Positions 32,326 through 42,162 are shown, numbered from the stretch's first letter. The stretch: 64,000 nt of DNA from Nitrospira sp. CR1.2 (GCA_014055495.1 WIAG01000010.1:26852-90851); one strand, 5' to 3'. The notes: generated from the sequence alone by a model not told the origin. Translations and numbers: made by a program.

Positions 32326-32415
32326 GTGCGTGAAACGTGAACGGTCGAATGTGAAACGCAGGAACTGTGACCCGATGAGATACGATTCACGAACGACGAA
32401 CGACGAGCGCCGCGT
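32326..32415 (+). repeat. Short A-rich intergenic spacer repeat (copy 3)
   Basis: Between trpE and trpG, the 90-bp spacer contains cgtgaaacgtgaacgg, tgtgaaacgc, and attcacgaacgacgaacgacgag. These are the same units as at 1621-1708 and 3741-3824, again ending a few bases before a start codon. Confidence 0.7.
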
Positions 32416-32979
32416 ATGCTGTTGATGATCGACAATTACGATTCCTTCACCTACAACCTCGTTCAATATTTTGGCGAGTTGGGGGAGGATGTGGTCGTGT
32501 ATCGTAACGATAAAATCTCCATTCCGGAGATTGAAGCCTTGAAGCCGAGCCGGCTGGTCATTTCACCTGGCCCCTGCACGCCGAACGAAGCTGGGATCTC
32601 GGTGGAGGCGATCAAGTATTTCGGCGGCACGTTGCCGCTGTTGGGGGTCTGTCTTGGCCACCAGTCGCTGGCGGTCGCGTTCGGCGGTGAAGTGATCCGC
32701 GCCGAGCGGCTCATGCATGGTAAGACGTCGATGGTGCGTCATGACGGCCTGACGATTTTTCGCGATCTTCCCAACCCGTTTGAAGCCACGCGCTATCACT
32801 CGCTCATCGTGAACCGGAAGAATCTGCCCGATTGCTTCGAGATCAGCGCCGAGACCGCCGAGGGAGAAATCATGGGGATGCGGCACAAGACGCTGGGTAT
32901 CGAAGGCGTGCAATTCCATCCGGAGTCCATTCTCACCACCGCCGGCAAGGAGCTGTTGCGTAATTTCCTGAAGTTATAG
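32416..32979 (+). CDS. trpG: Anthranilate synthase component II (glutamine amidotransferase)
   Basis: A 187-aa class I glutamine amidotransferase. Catalytic C79 lies in [10 protein letters not shown], and the His/Glu pair is in V-Q-F-H-P-E-S near residue 170. It supplies ammonia to TrpE, and may also serve aminodeoxychorismate synthase (PabA). The N-terminus ([14 protein letters not shown]) is typical. Confidence 0.94.
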   Translation: MLLMIDNYDSFTYNLVQYFGELGEDVVVYRNDKISIPEIEALKPSRLVISPGPCTPNEAGISVEAIKYFGGTLPLLGVCLGHQSLAVAFGGEVIRAERLMHGKTSMVRHDGLTIFRDLPNPFEATRYHSLIVNRKNLPDCFEISAETAEGEIMGMRHKTLGIEGVQFHPESILTTAGKELLRNFLKL

Positions 32980-33017
32980 CGCAACGATCGACGCGATCCC
33001 TGCCACTGGTTCGTATC

Positions 33018-34034
33018 ATGATCAAAGACGCGATTCACAAACTGGCCGAACGGGCCGACCTGACCGAGGCTGAGGCTGAGACGGTCCTGGGCGAGATCAT
33101 GGACGGCACCACGACGCCGGCGCAGATCGCCGCGTATTTGATGGGGCTGCGGATGAAGGGCGAGACCGTCGAAGAAATCGCCGGCTCAGTGTCGGCGATG
33201 CGTGCGCGGGCGACCAGAATCCGGGTGAGGGATGCACAGGTCGTGGATACCTGTGGGACGGGAGGAGATCGTGCCCACACGTTCAATATCTCCACCACGG
33301 CCGCGTTCGTCGTCGCCGGTGCCGGGTTGACGGTCGCCAAACATGGCAACCGGTCGGTGTCCTCCAAGTCGGGGAGCGCAGATGTGCTGGCGGCGCTGGG
33401 GGTGGCCATCAACTTGTCGCCTGACCGGGTAGCCGATTGCGTGAACGAAGTGGGGATCGGGTTTCTCTTCGCGCCGCTCTATCACAGTGCGATGAAACAT
33501 TGCGCCCAACCGCGGCAGGAACTGGGCATCCGCACCTTACTGAATATCCTTGGACCGCTCACGAATCCCGCCGGCGCCCGGCTGCAAGTCGTCGGGGTCT
33601 TCGACGCGGGATTGACGGAACTGCTGGCCAAGGTCCTGATTCACCTGGGAGCACAACATTGTTTCGTGGTGCATGGCATGGATGGGCTGGATGAAATCAC
33701 GGTCACCGACCGGACCCGAATCTCGGAGGGCAAGGCCGGGGTAGTCTCGAGCTACGCGATCGACCCTTCTGAGTTCGACCTCACGCGAGTTCGTCCGAAA
33801 GAACTGGTGGGCGGCAGCGCAGAGGAGAACGCGGCGATCACCCGCGACATATTCCGTGGACGGAAAGGACCGAAGCGCGACGTTGTCTGTCTCAACGCGG
33901 CGCCCGCGCTGGTGGCCGGAGGGAAGGCGAAGACCCTGCAGGACGGGTTTGCGCTGGCCCAACGGACGATCGACTCCGGGGCGGCGATGGAGAAACTGGA
34001 AGCCTTGATCGACTTCACCAAGAAAGCCTCGTGA
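33018..34034 (+). CDS. trpD: Anthranilate phosphoribosyltransferase
   Basis: A 338-aa TrpD, the second step of tryptophan synthesis. Landmarks are V-D-T-C-G-T-G-G-D (PRPP-binding), K-H-G-N-R-S-V-S-S-K-S-G-S-A-D, and R-T-L-L-N-I-L-G-P-L-T-N-P. The length is normal. It is separated from trpG by 38 bp and followed within 5 bp by trpC. Confidence 0.95.
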   Translation: MIKDAIHKLAERADLTEAEAETVLGEIMDGTTTPAQIAAYLMGLRMKGETVEEIAGSVSAMRARATRIRVRDAQVVDTCGTGGDRAHTFNISTTAAFVVAGAGLTVAKHGNRSVSSKSGSADVLAALGVAINLSPDRVADCVNEVGIGFLFAPLYHSAMKHCAQPRQELGIRTLLNILGPLTNPAGARLQVVGVFDAGLTELLAKVLIHLGAQHCFVVHGMDGLDEITVTDRTRISEGKAGVVSSYAIDPSEFDLTRVRPKELVGGSAEENAAITRDIFRGRKGPKRDVVCLNAAPALVAGGKAKTLQDGFALAQRTIDSGAAMEKLEALIDFTKKAS

Positions 34035-34038
34035 AATC

Positions 34039-34863
34039 GTGATTCTCGACCGGATTCTGGAACATAAGAAAGCGGAAATCCGCCACAAGAACAGCCGCGG
34101 CTACCTGGCTGAGCTGAAGACGAAAATTCGTGACGCGGGGCCGACGCTTGGATTTGCCGTCACGCTCGATGCTCGCCGCACACCGACCAGGCCCGCCTTG
34201 ATCGCTGAGGTGAAAAGAGCCTCGCCCAGCCTGGGGTTGCTACGGCCGGAGTTCGAGCAGCGCTTCGAACCAGTCGGCATCGCCGAAGCCTATCGCGAGC
34301 ATGGGGCCAGCGCCGTCTCCGTCTTGACCGACAAAGATTTCTTCCAGGGTCACCTGGAGTATCTGGCCGACGTGAAGGGACGGGTGGGGCTGCCGGCGCT
34401 GAATAAAGAATTCATGGTCGCCGACGTTCAGTTCTACGAGGCCCGAGCCTATGGCGCCGATGCGGTGCTCCTGATCGTGGCGGGTCTGGAAAAACGTCAG
34501 TTGATCGACTTTTCGGCGCTTGCCAAGGAGTTGTCTCTGGACGTCTTGGTGGAAACGCACCATGAGCGGGAACTCGATACCGTCCTCGAATGGTTGCCCG
34601 ATGTGCGGATGATCGGTATCAATAATCGTGATCTCAAGACGTTCTCGACCGATCTTGGCGTGACCCTGCGGTTGGCCAAGCGGATTCCTGCCGACAAACT
34701 GATCGTGAGCGAGAGCGGTATTCACAAGCGCGAAGACGTCCTGCGGTTGGTGGAGGCTGGGGTGCATGCCATGCTGATCGGCGAGTCGCTGATTCGGGCG
34801 CAGGACATCGGGGCAAAGATACGTGAACTGCTGGGTGACCAACCGAAGAAGGAGGCGCGATGA
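34039..34863 (+). CDS. trpC: Indole-3-glycerol-phosphate synthase
   Basis: A 274-aa TrpC TIM barrel. Visible are P-A-L-I-A-E-V-K-R-A-S-P-S, the S-V-L-T-D-K-D-F-F-Q-G strand, and I-G-I-N-N-R-D-L-K-T-F with the following S-E-S-G-I. It closes the indole ring. The start is GTG, 4 bp after trpD. The stop overlaps the next ATG (ATGA). Confidence 0.95.
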   Translation: MILDRILEHKKAEIRHKNSRGYLAELKTKIRDAGPTLGFAVTLDARRTPTRPALIAEVKRASPSLGLLRPEFEQRFEPVGIAEAYREHGASAVSVLTDKDFFQGHLEYLADVKGRVGLPALNKEFMVADVQFYEARAYGADAVLLIVAGLEKRQLIDFSALAKELSLDVLVETHHERELDTVLEWLPDVRMIGINNRDLKTFSTDLGVTLRLAKRIPADKLIVSESGIHKREDVLRLVEAGVHAMLIGESLIRAQDIGAKIRELLGDQPKKEAR

Positions 34864-35174
34864 AGCGGATCCTGGCCTGTGGTGTGACGATTGGATTGTT
34901 GGCCCTCGCCGGCTGCGCCAACCAGGAGATCCATGAATTTTCCCCGAAGTGGGATTCCTGGATGGGCAGCAGCAAAGACGATCGCATCAAGGAAATGGGC
35001 ATTCCCACTCGTTGCCACTCATTTAAGGACGGCGGGGAAGTCTGCGAGTGGATGGTCCCTCAGCAGGACGGGCGGCAAGATCTGATCGGGCTCACCTTCA
35101 ACCCGAAGGGACAAGCCTGCCAATGGTCCTATCGCGGGTTCTACGGCGCGCAGAAGAGCCGGCAGAGTTGTTGA
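34860..35174 (+). CDS. Small lipoprotein inside the trp operon
   Basis: A 104-aa protein. The N-terminus M-K-R-I-L-A-C-G-V-T through L-A-G-C is a lipoprotein signal, and four further Cys residues are in the mature part. The ATGA overlap with trpC ties its translation to the operon. The mature region (K-D-D-R-I-K-E-M-G-I-P-T-R-C, G-G-E-V-C-E-W) resembles small SmpA/BamE-like or hypothetical lipoproteins, without a firm family. A role in tryptophan synthesis is not indicated. Confidence 0.75.
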   Translation: MKRILACGVTIGLLALAGCANQEIHEFSPKWDSWMGSSKDDRIKEMGIPTRCHSFKDGGEVCEWMVPQQDGRQDLIGLTFNPKGQACQWSYRGFYGAQKSRQSC

Positions 35175-35178
35175 GGTC

Positions 35179-35808
35179 ATGACGGTCAAGGTCAAGATTT
35201 GCGGATTGACGAATGCCGAGGATGCGGCGGTGGCCGTCGAAGCCGGCGCAGATGCGGTCGGCTTCGTGTTCCATAAGAAGAGTCCTCGTTGCGCGGAAGC
35301 AGCGGTGGTCAAGGCGATTGTCAAAGAGTTGCCTCCCTTTGTTTTGCCGATCGGCGTCTTCGTGAACGAAGACGCCAAGATCGTACGGGACATGATGGAC
35401 AGTTGCGGCCTTGCACTGGCGCAGTTGCATGGTGATGAGCCGGTGGCCTATTGCGAGACGTTGGGACGCCCTGTCCTCAAAGCGATCAGGCTCAGGGACC
35501 GTGGATCATTTCTGGCTCTGGCCGAGTTCCAAGGCCGCGCGGGCGTGCGCGGGTTCTTAGTGGATGCATTTTCGCCGGATGCCTACGGCGGCACGGGACA
35601 GGTAGCCGATTGGTCGTTGGCGGCGGAGGCGGCATCGGTGGCCCGCATCCTTCTGGCCGGGGGGCTGACGCCGGACAATGTCGCCAAGGCCATCGGACAG
35701 GTGCGCCCCTACGGCGTCGACGTCAGCAGCGGCGTCGAAGCGCGACCCGGCAAGAAGGATCACGCGAAGGTTCGAGCATTCGTACAGGCCGTGAAGCTGG
35801 CGTCTTGA
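35179..35808 (+). CDS. trpF: Phosphoribosylanthranilate isomerase
   Basis: A 209-aa TrpF. The N-terminus V-K-I-C-G-L-T-N-A-E-D with the catalytic Cys, the A-D-A-V-G-F-V-F segment, and the C-terminal V-D-V-S-S-G-V-E are family signatures; the catalytic Asp lies in F-L-V-D-A-F. It starts 5 bp after the lipoprotein gene. Confidence 0.94.
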   Translation: MTVKVKICGLTNAEDAAVAVEAGADAVGFVFHKKSPRCAEAAVVKAIVKELPPFVLPIGVFVNEDAKIVRDMMDSCGLALAQLHGDEPVAYCETLGRPVLKAIRLRDRGSFLALAEFQGRAGVRGFLVDAFSPDAYGGTGQVADWSLAAEAASVARILLAGGLTPDNVAKAIGQVRPYGVDVSSGVEARPGKKDHAKVRAFVQAVKLAS

Positions 35809-35910
35809 TCGCGCGGTGTCTTGAGCTCCGTGTCAGGTGACGGCGATGGTGGCGGACGATTTCGGCAGGCTGTTATACTTTCGTTTTCATGATTAGCTGA
35901 AGGACAGGCG

Positions 35911-37101
35911 ATGGCGATACCAGATCAACATGGGCGATTCGGACTCTATGGCGGGCGCTACGTCCCTGAGACCCTGATGCCGGCCTTGCTGGAGCTGGAA
36001 GAGGTGTATCAGCGTACGCGACGGGACCGGAAGTTTCAGGCCGAATTCAAACATTACCTGAAGGAATATGTCGGGAGGCCGACGCCGTTATATCTTGCGC
36101 AGCGGCTGACGAAGCAGCTGGGCGGGGCCAAGATCTATCTGAAGCGGGAAGATCTCTGTCATACCGGGGCTCATAAGATCAATAACGCCATCGGACAGGC
36201 GTTGTTGGCAAAGCGCATGAAAAAGCCTCGTCTCATTGCTGAAACCGGCGCGGGACAGCACGGTGTGGCGACAGCGACCGTGGCCGCCATGTTCGGCCTG
36301 GAATGCGAAATTTACATGGGCACGGAAGATATGCAGCGACAGGCGCTGAACGTATTCCGCATGCGATTGCTCGGTTCCAAGGTGACCGGTGTGGATGCCG
36401 GTAGCCGGACGTTGAAAGATGCCATCAGCGAAGCCATGCGTGATTGGACGACCAATGTGCGGACGACGCACTATGTGCTCGGGTCTGTTCTCGGCGCGCA
36501 CCCGTATCCCATGATGATCCGGGATTTTCAGTCTGTGATCGGCCGTGAGGCCCGCAAACAGATTCTGGCGACGGAAGGGAGACTTCCCGATTGTCTGATT
36601 GCCTGTGTCGGTGGAGGAAGTAATGCCATGGGTCTCTTCCACGCCTTTGTCCCGGACAAGAAGGTGAAGATGGTCGGGGTGGAAGCCGGTGGCCTGGGGG
36701 TGGAGAGCGGGAAGCATGCGGCCCGGTTTGCCGGCGGGCGGCCCGGCGTCCTCCAAGGCACCATGACCTATCTCTTACAGGATGACAACGGGCAGGTGAA
36801 TCTCACGCATTCGGTGTCGGCCGGGCTGGACTATGCGGCCGTGGGACCGGAGCACAGTTACCTCCGGGAATCGAATCGCGCCGAGTACACCTCAGTGACG
36901 GATGATCAGGCGTTGGCGGCATTCGATCTGTTGGCCAGGGAAGAGGGCATCATGCCGGCGCTCGAAAGTGCCCATGCCATCGCCGAAGTCGTGAAGCGAG
37001 CGCCGAAGATGAAAAAGAATCAAATTCTGGTGGTGAACCTCTCGGGGCGTGGCGATAAGGATGTGCAGCAGGTAGCGAGAATCAAAGGCGTGACGCTGTA
37101 G
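35911..37101 (+). CDS. trpB: Tryptophan synthase beta chain
   Basis: A 396-aa TrpB. The pyridoxal phosphate lysine is K89 in H-T-G-A-H-K-I-N-N. The glycine loop G-G-G-S-N-A-M-G and the C-terminal [10 protein letters not shown] are typical of TrpB1. It condenses indole with serine. The gap after trpF is about 100 bp, so a separate promoter is possible. Confidence 0.96.
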   Translation: MAIPDQHGRFGLYGGRYVPETLMPALLELEEVYQRTRRDRKFQAEFKHYLKEYVGRPTPLYLAQRLTKQLGGAKIYLKREDLCHTGAHKINNAIGQALLAKRMKKPRLIAETGAGQHGVATATVAAMFGLECEIYMGTEDMQRQALNVFRMRLLGSKVTGVDAGSRTLKDAISEAMRDWTTNVRTTHYVLGSVLGAHPYPMMIRDFQSVIGREARKQILATEGRLPDCLIACVGGGSNAMGLFHAFVPDKKVKMVGVEAGGLGVESGKHAARFAGGRPGVLQGTMTYLLQDDNGQVNLTHSVSAGLDYAAVGPEHSYLRESNRAEYTSVTDDQALAAFDLLAREEGIMPALESAHAIAEVVKRAPKMKKNQILVVNLSGRGDKDVQQVARIKGVTL

Positions 37102-37216
37102 CAGGATGTTGAACTGTGTCGCCAGCGGCGGTCGGAGGTTCGACGTAGGCACCTGAGTACGCCGCACCTCTTTCCTTCCTGCGGCCTTGCTGGACGCTCC
37201 GGTTGAACATCCTGCA
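37100..37216. repeat. Intergenic inverted-end repeat between trpB and trpA
   Basis: The stretch starts gcaggatgttgaac and ends gttgaacatcctgca, which are complements with one mismatch. The interior (gccagcggcgg, then gcggccttgctggacg) can also pair in part, so the whole folds as a long stem. From memory, repeats of this shape are common in Nitrospira genomes. It is distinct from the repeat at 41221, 61068 and 62545. Confidence 0.6.
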
Positions 37217-37260
37217 GAAGACAATAATGTTGGATGAGTGAGAGGCAGAGGTATATCGAG

Positions 37261-38061
37261 ATGAATCGTTTAGATCAGACGTTCGGGCGGTTGAAGGCAC
37301 AGGGAGAGAAGGCGCTCATTACCTACATCATGGCGGGGGATCCGTCGTTGCAGGACACCGAGCAATTGGTGCTGGAATTGGAGCGGGCCGGCGCCGACAT
37401 CATCGAATTGGGCGTGCCCTTTTCCGATCCCATCGCCGATGGACCGGTGATTCAGCAGGCGGCGGAACGTGGTCTCCAGAGCGGGACGTCGCTTCGCAAG
37501 ATTCTGGACTCGGTGCGCCGCCTGCGGGAGGCGACTCAGATTCCCATCGTTCTGATGGCCTATTACAACAACATTCATGCATTCGGGGCAGCGGAGTTCT
37601 GCGGGAAGGCGGTCGAAGCCGGTGTGGATGGCCTGATCGTGCCGGACATGCCTCCGGATGAAGCCGGCCCCTTGCGCGGCCCGGCCGATGCGGCGGGACT
37701 CCATCTGATTTTCCTGCTGGCGCCCACGAGCACGTCTTCCCGTCGAGCCTATGTCGCCAAGGAGTCCGGCGGATTTGTCTATTATGTTTCCCTCACAGGC
37801 ATCACTGGCGCTAAACTGAACGACATGGCGGGGGTGCGGGACAACGTCGCCAAGATCAAGAAACATACGAAGACGCCTGTCGCAGTGGGTTTCGGTGTCG
37901 CGACTCCTGAGGATGCTGCGAGCGTCGCACAACTGGCCGATGGAGTCATCGTCGGCAGCGCAATTGTCCGTCGGGTAGGAGAGCATGGGCAGGATGGCCG
38001 ACTCGTTCAGGAAGTGGGGAGCTTCGTGCGTTCCCTCAAGACCGCAATGCAGCCGACCTAG
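37261..38061 (+). CDS. trpA: Tryptophan synthase alpha chain
   Basis: A 266-aa TrpA. The catalytic Glu is in I-I-E-L-G-V-P-F-S-D-P, and the Asp in D-G-L-I-V-P-D-M-P. G-F-G-V-A-T-P-E and the V-I-V-G-S-A-I-V phosphate-binding strand follow. The ATG at 37261 is preceded by GAGG; an ATG at 37234 would add nine residues. It closes the trp cluster, separated from trpB by a repeat element. Confidence 0.95.
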   Translation: MNRLDQTFGRLKAQGEKALITYIMAGDPSLQDTEQLVLELERAGADIIELGVPFSDPIADGPVIQQAAERGLQSGTSLRKILDSVRRLREATQIPIVLMAYYNNIHAFGAAEFCGKAVEAGVDGLIVPDMPPDEAGPLRGPADAAGLHLIFLLAPTSTSSRRAYVAKESGGFVYYVSLTGITGAKLNDMAGVRDNVAKIKKHTKTPVAVGFGVATPEDAASVAQLADGVIVGSAIVRRVGEHGQDGRLVQEVGSFVRSLKTAMQPT

Positions 38062-38254
38062 CCGCGCGGCGGTATCCTCCTACCGCTCATCCTCCGCGCA
38101 TTCCGTATTAGATCGATCCTCAGTCTGTACTCCGTTTGCAAGTCCTGATTTCCCGGACGCTCCCTGTTTCTCGTTCAACTGCGACAGAATACCCACTCCA
38201 GACGGAAATGTTTCTGCGTCTGGGAATGTTGGATGCTTTATATGAGGAGATGCC

Positions 38255-39334
38255 ATGGCCGTCGTTCGTCGTAAGATCGCTCGAAGCAGCCGCAAGACCA
38301 CAGCGAAAAAGTCTCCGGCTGGTATGCGCCGCAAGATCGCGTCGCGGACCCCTGCTCCCGTGCGGGAGGACCGTCTGCTCCAAGCACTGCAACAAGCCCT
38401 CTTCAAGAGCCTCTCGCACTCCGAAGGCGAAGGACGTTCGCCGATCGGTGTCGCAGCGGTATTTGTGCAATCGTTCCTGCAACTCACGAAGGTTCACGCC
38501 ATTGCCGTGTATGTTCGAGATGAACAGACCCGCGATATGACCTGCCTGGCGGAAGCCGGCGGCAGCGATGCGTCCGTGGTCGGGGGGTGGCAAGCCGGTT
38601 TGACACAGGCGGAACAGCAGGCTCGGATCAGCCTGGGTGACTTGCAGGGCATTCGCTTGCATCGCATCGGCCGGATGGACGGCGTCGTGATGTTTCAAGC
38701 CGGGAAGTCCCAGCGCGTACCATCACGAGCGGTTCTGTCGCTGTTGACGGCCATTGAGCCGTGGTTGTCGGTGTTGTTGGACCATGCCCGGCTGACCGTC
38801 AAATATGCGGCGAAGATTCTCCGGATTCAACATATGGAGCAAGTCAGCGACCTCTTGAATTCCGCCTTGGGTGAGCAGGACAAATTGCGACGGGCGTTGG
38901 ATGCCGCGATTCGTCTCGTTGAAGCGGAGGCTGGAGCCTTGTTTCTCGGCACGAGCGACGGATCATTGCGATTGTCCGCGATCGGCGGGGAACGGGCTGC
39001 GGGTCTTACCGCGATGCAATCAAGCATCGCGGCTGGGGTGCACCGCACGGGGCAGGCCGTCTTAATTACTCAAGGCGCACAGGATGCCCGCCTGCCGGCC
39101 GGTCAGGGGTGGCAAGCGGTTCTTCCGGTGGCTTCCCTGGTCTCGGTGCCGGTTCGTATGGGGGCTCGAGCAGTAGGTGTGCTGGAAGTGGTGAATCGAC
39201 GGAGCGGTAAGCCATTCAGCAACTGGGATGTGCTGGAACTGGCGAGTCTTTCGAATCAGTTCGGCTTGGCCATCGACAATCTGCGACGGGGGTCGGTCAA
39301 CGGGGCGGGGGCGAAAGACTCCCTCACACCCTAG
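38255..39334 (+). CDS. GAF domain protein
   Basis: A 359-aa protein. The first ~35 residues are strongly basic (K/R/A/S-rich). A first GAF-like domain covers about residues 40-170, and a second, clearer one covers ~195-350 (A-L-D-A-A-I-R-L-V-E-A-E-A-G-A-L-F-L, then V-P-V-R-M-G-A-R-A-V-G-V-L-E-V-V-N-R). There is no kinase, cyclase or DNA-binding output domain. GAGGAG precedes the ATG. Its stop codon interlocks with that of the convergent gene at CTAG (39331-39334). Ligand unknown. Confidence 0.78.
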   Translation: MAVVRRKIARSSRKTTAKKSPAGMRRKIASRTPAPVREDRLLQALQQALFKSLSHSEGEGRSPIGVAAVFVQSFLQLTKVHAIAVYVRDEQTRDMTCLAEAGGSDASVVGGWQAGLTQAEQQARISLGDLQGIRLHRIGRMDGVVMFQAGKSQRVPSRAVLSLLTAIEPWLSVLLDHARLTVKYAAKILRIQHMEQVSDLLNSALGEQDKLRRALDAAIRLVEAEAGALFLGTSDGSLRLSAIGGERAAGLTAMQSSIAAGVHRTGQAVLITQGAQDARLPAGQGWQAVLPVASLVSVPVRMGARAVGVLEVVNRRSGKPFSNWDVLELASLSNQFGLAIDNLRRGSVNGAGAKDSLTP

Positions 39335-39936
39335 CGCTTTTCCGGGGGCATGTATTTGATCATGTCCGAAGCCAGCTTCGTGGCAAGATCTTTCATGTCC
39401 GGGCGGATGAATAAGTAGCTTTCCTGCACCTGGTGTCGGGCTTTCCACACAATTGCCCCGTTCACGGCGTCGACCAGACGCATGCTCAATCCCACGCGGG
39501 CGATGTTATCGCCTTCCTCCCTCGTATATTCCCAGGCGTTGACCTTGACCACGAGCAGGGAGTCTGCGCCCAAGGCATGTCCGATTTTGATGGCGGAATT
39601 TTTGTCCGACTGTCCGGTCGTTTCCATTCGGGAGAAGTAGGTGACCAGGGCATCGAACGCATCTTTCGTCGTTTGGAAGGTGTCGGTGACCTGATCCGGC
39701 GGGACCACCTTTTCAACCCGTCGGCTCTTGATCAAGACCTTGGCCACCACTTCTTCGACGTCTTCGCGTGCGCTGTCGTAAGTGCCGGAGATGGGAAGGA
39801 TCGCCATGGTCTTCGGGTAAAACCCTCGTGCCGCAGGCCCTTCCCACATTTCCTGCAATCCACCGCAGCCGGCTAAGAGCCCGGAGAGCATCAGGCAGAA
39901 GAGCACGCTGAGTCGTAAGGAGGTGCGTCGTGTCAT
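39331..39936 (-). CDS. GNA1162/DUF799-like lipoprotein
   Basis: A 201-aa lipoprotein whose signal ends in L-L-A-G-C. The mature part (Y-P-K-T-M-A-I-L-P-I-S-G-T-Y, I-G-H-A-L-G-A-D-S-L-L-V-V-K-V, V-D-A-V-N-G-A-I-V-W) has the TolB-N-like fold of GNA1162/DUF799 proteins, often encoded next to curli/CsgG-like export or LPS genes. The ATG at 39936 is chosen over one at 39981. It follows the next gene on the minus strand by about 46 bp. Confidence 0.7.
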   Translation of the reverse strand: MTRRTSLRLSVLFCLMLSGLLAGCGGLQEMWEGPAARGFYPKTMAILPISGTYDSAREDVEEVVAKVLIKSRRVEKVVPPDQVTDTFQTTKDAFDALVTYFSRMETTGQSDKNSAIKIGHALGADSLLVVKVNAWEYTREEGDNIARVGLSMRLVDAVNGAIVWKARHQVQESYLFIRPDMKDLATKLASDMIKYMPPEKR

Positions 39937-39982
39937 GGTACGTACACTAAGTGTAGCAGATTGGTTCACAGCCGGCAGCATC

Positions 39983-41128
39983 TTAGAAGGTCATCGCGAT
40001 GGAGCCGGACGCCAGGGCGGCCTGATCCCTAAAATCATACCCGCCGGCGATATCGATGCGCAAGGCGAGGATGCGAAGCCCGAAGCCTGCCGTCGGGATA
40101 AACGGCGTCTTGGCATCCTGCATATTCTTGAAGGCACCGAGCCGGAATGACAGTAGTTCGGACAGAATCGTCTGCTCGGCCCCTAGGCTCAGCACCTGGC
40201 TATAGACGCCGGGGGTGAGGGTGTTGTTCTTGGTAATGTCGACGTCAGCGGTAAGCGTGAGCGAGTTATAGGGATTCACCGCAACGCCTGTGCGCACCTG
40301 CGGCAGCAGTTTGAATTTGTCGCCGTTCGGTGCGTCAAACGTCGGTGCATTGATGTCCTTCGCCACGATCCCCATCCGCAACCAGGAAGAGGGCCGGAAC
40401 ATGGCGCCCACATCGATGCCGAGGGCGGTTGAGATTTTGGCTCGCCCGATGTCCTCAAACACTCTGACGTCGTTGCTTGCGCCTCGGATATTGGTCGCGC
40501 CGGTATAGGCCGCGCCCTGGATCACCTTCCCGGTGATGCCGATGGAGAACATGCGGTCCATGAAGGCGTAGGCATAGGAGAGGGCGGCCTGCCGCACTTC
40601 CAGTCCGTTCATGGCGAACTGCCCATTCACGGTCAGGTTGGTGCCGTTATTTGTAAACCCGACCGGACCGCGGAGAAATCCGCCTGCTGTCGCGACATCG
40701 GAGACGTTGAATCCCAGCGCATGTTCTCCGAAGTTCCCCTTCACATAGAGTCCGCCGGACGCAGCGGCGGTGAGATTGGTGCCCGGCCTGTTCATGCGGT
40801 CGATTTGCTGCTGGAGGCGCGCGATGTTGCCTGCGGAGGTGTCATTCAAATTCAGGTTGTTGATGTCCTTCAGCGTATCGAAGACGTCGCCCCGATCGAT
40901 GACCTGGCCGCTGCCTTGAATACGCATGTCGAATTTCTTGCTCATCGCCATGCCGGCCGGGTTCCAGTAGGTGGCAAGCGAGTCTGTCGTCGTCGCAACG
41001 CCTGCCCCGCCCATACCCATTTGGCGTGAGCCTACGAACACGAACTCGACCGCTGCGGCTTGAATCGGGAACAGGAGCACGAGCATCCAGACGGCAACTC
41101 GGAAGGGTGGAATCCAGTGTAACGTCAT
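39983..41128 (-). CDS. Outer-membrane beta-barrel protein, TraF_2/FadL-like
   Basis: A 381-aa secreted protein. The signal peptide ends near A-A-A-V-E-F. Right after it comes G-S-R-Q-M-G-M-G-G-A-G-V-A-T, then D-S-L-A-T-Y-W-N-P-A-G, a pattern of the OMPP1/FadL/TraF_2 (PF13729) barrels. The rest alternates short beta strands and ends in a hydrophobic residue (M-T-F), as outer-membrane barrels often do. The conjugation name attached to the domain has no support here. The cargo is unknown. Confidence 0.75.
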   Translation of the reverse strand: MTLHWIPPFRVAVWMLVLLFPIQAAAVEFVFVGSRQMGMGGAGVATTTDSLATYWNPAGMAMSKKFDMRIQGSGQVIDRGDVFDTLKDINNLNLNDTSAGNIARLQQQIDRMNRPGTNLTAAASGGLYVKGNFGEHALGFNVSDVATAGGFLRGPVGFTNNGTNLTVNGQFAMNGLEVRQAALSYAYAFMDRMFSIGITGKVIQGAAYTGATNIRGASNDVRVFEDIGRAKISTALGIDVGAMFRPSSWLRMGIVAKDINAPTFDAPNGDKFKLLPQVRTGVAVNPYNSLTLTADVDITKNNTLTPGVYSQVLSLGAEQTILSELLSFRLGAFKNMQDAKTPFIPTAGFGLRILALRIDIAGGYDFRDQAALASGSIAMTF

Positions 41129-41220
41129 ACGAATCAGTTCACTCCAAACAGAATGGGGACGATAGCGCAGTCTACGAAAAGATGTGCAGACCGTCAAGCA
41201 GTCGTTGTCCGAGCACAGTG

Positions 41221-41372
41221 TGTAGCAGGATGGTGAACAGTCAGCCGCCGGCGTTCGCAACATCCGTGAAGCGTATCTCGTGAGGCTCAAGAATCGAGCG
41301 GTCAAGAACGATGGTTCACCAACGACCGGTTCTGTGGACGGTCTTTGGGCAGCTCCTGCGGGTGACTGTCGA
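41221..41372. repeat. Dispersed ~150-bp intergenic repeat, copy A
   Basis: Starts tgtagcaggatggtgaac and continues gccgccggcgttcgca, catccgtgaagcgtatctcgtgag, cgaccggttctgtggacgg, and ggtgactgt. The same blocks in the same order occur in reverse complement at 61068-61222 and 62545-62713. It occupies most of the gap between lolD and the barrel-protein gene. The block cgtgaagcgtatctcg is also shared with the short spacer at 1621-1708. Confidence 0.75.
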
Positions 41373-41435
41373 ACCGACAGGGCACAGGAGTAAATGGCAG
41401 CGTCTTGCGCAACGATCGAGTGTATCTGCGGTCTG

Positions 41436-42104
41436 TCAGGATGAGATGATCATGCCGTCCTGCATGGAGATGATGCGGTCGGCCTGGGCGGACAGTTTGT
41501 CGTTATGGGTGACGATGACGAATGTGGTGCCACGTGAACGGTTCAACTGCCGGAGCAGGGTGAACAGGGCGTCGCCCGTATGACTGTCGAGATTACCGGT
41601 CGGTTCATCGGCCAGGACTAAGTCTGGTTGCTGCATGAGCGCCCGCGCGACGGAGACCCGTTGTTGTTCCCCGCCCGACAGTTCTCCGGGTTTGTGGTGC
41701 AAGCGATCGCCCAGACCAACCTCCCCAAGTAGTTTTGTCGCTTCGCCGATGACGTCGGTCATCTCTCGCTTTTGAATCATGGCCGGCAGGCAGGCATTCT
41801 CGAGCGCCGTGAATTCCGGCAGCAGGTGGTGGAACTGGAATACGAATCCCACTCGCCGGTTGCGGAACTCCGCTTGTTGTTGTTCCGTAAGCTGGAAGAG
41901 ATTCTGGCCTTCAAAGGACACGGTGCCCTTGGTCGGCCGGTCCAACGTGCCGAGAATTTGCAGGAGCGTGCTCTTGCCCGCGCCGGAGGCGCCGATGATG
42001 GCGATGAGCTCACCGCGCGCGATATGTAGGTTGATGTCGTTCAGCACCACCAGTTCGCGCCCGCCCATCGGAAATGTTTTATACAGCCCGACAACGTCGA
42101 TCAT
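41436..42104 (-). CDS. lolD: Lipoprotein-releasing ABC transporter ATP-binding protein
   Basis: A 222-aa ATPase. Walker A is G-A-S-G-A-G-K-S-T, the signature is L-S-G-G-E-Q-Q-R-V, and Walker B is [11 protein letters not shown]. The Q-loop and H-loop are present. LolD drives LolC/E, which hands outer-membrane lipoproteins to LolA. It lies 58 bp downstream of lolC. The family also includes MacB-type and FtsE-like ATPases, but the partner and R-K-x-x-x-F/H region support Lol. Confidence 0.9.
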   Translation of the reverse strand: MIDVVGLYKTFPMGGRELVVLNDINLHIARGELIAIIGASGAGKSTLLQILGTLDRPTKGTVSFEGQNLFQLTEQQQAEFRNRRVGFVFQFHHLLPEFTALENACLPAMIQKREMTDVIGEATKLLGEVGLGDRLHHKPGELSGGEQQRVSVARALMQQPDLVLADEPTGNLDSHTGDALFTLLRQLNRSRGTTFVIVTHNDKLSAQADRIISMQDGMIISS

Positions 42105-42162
42105 GCGTCAACTGCCATGTGGGAGGTTCAAGGCTCGACGATCCCCCGGTACGGCTGCTCGT

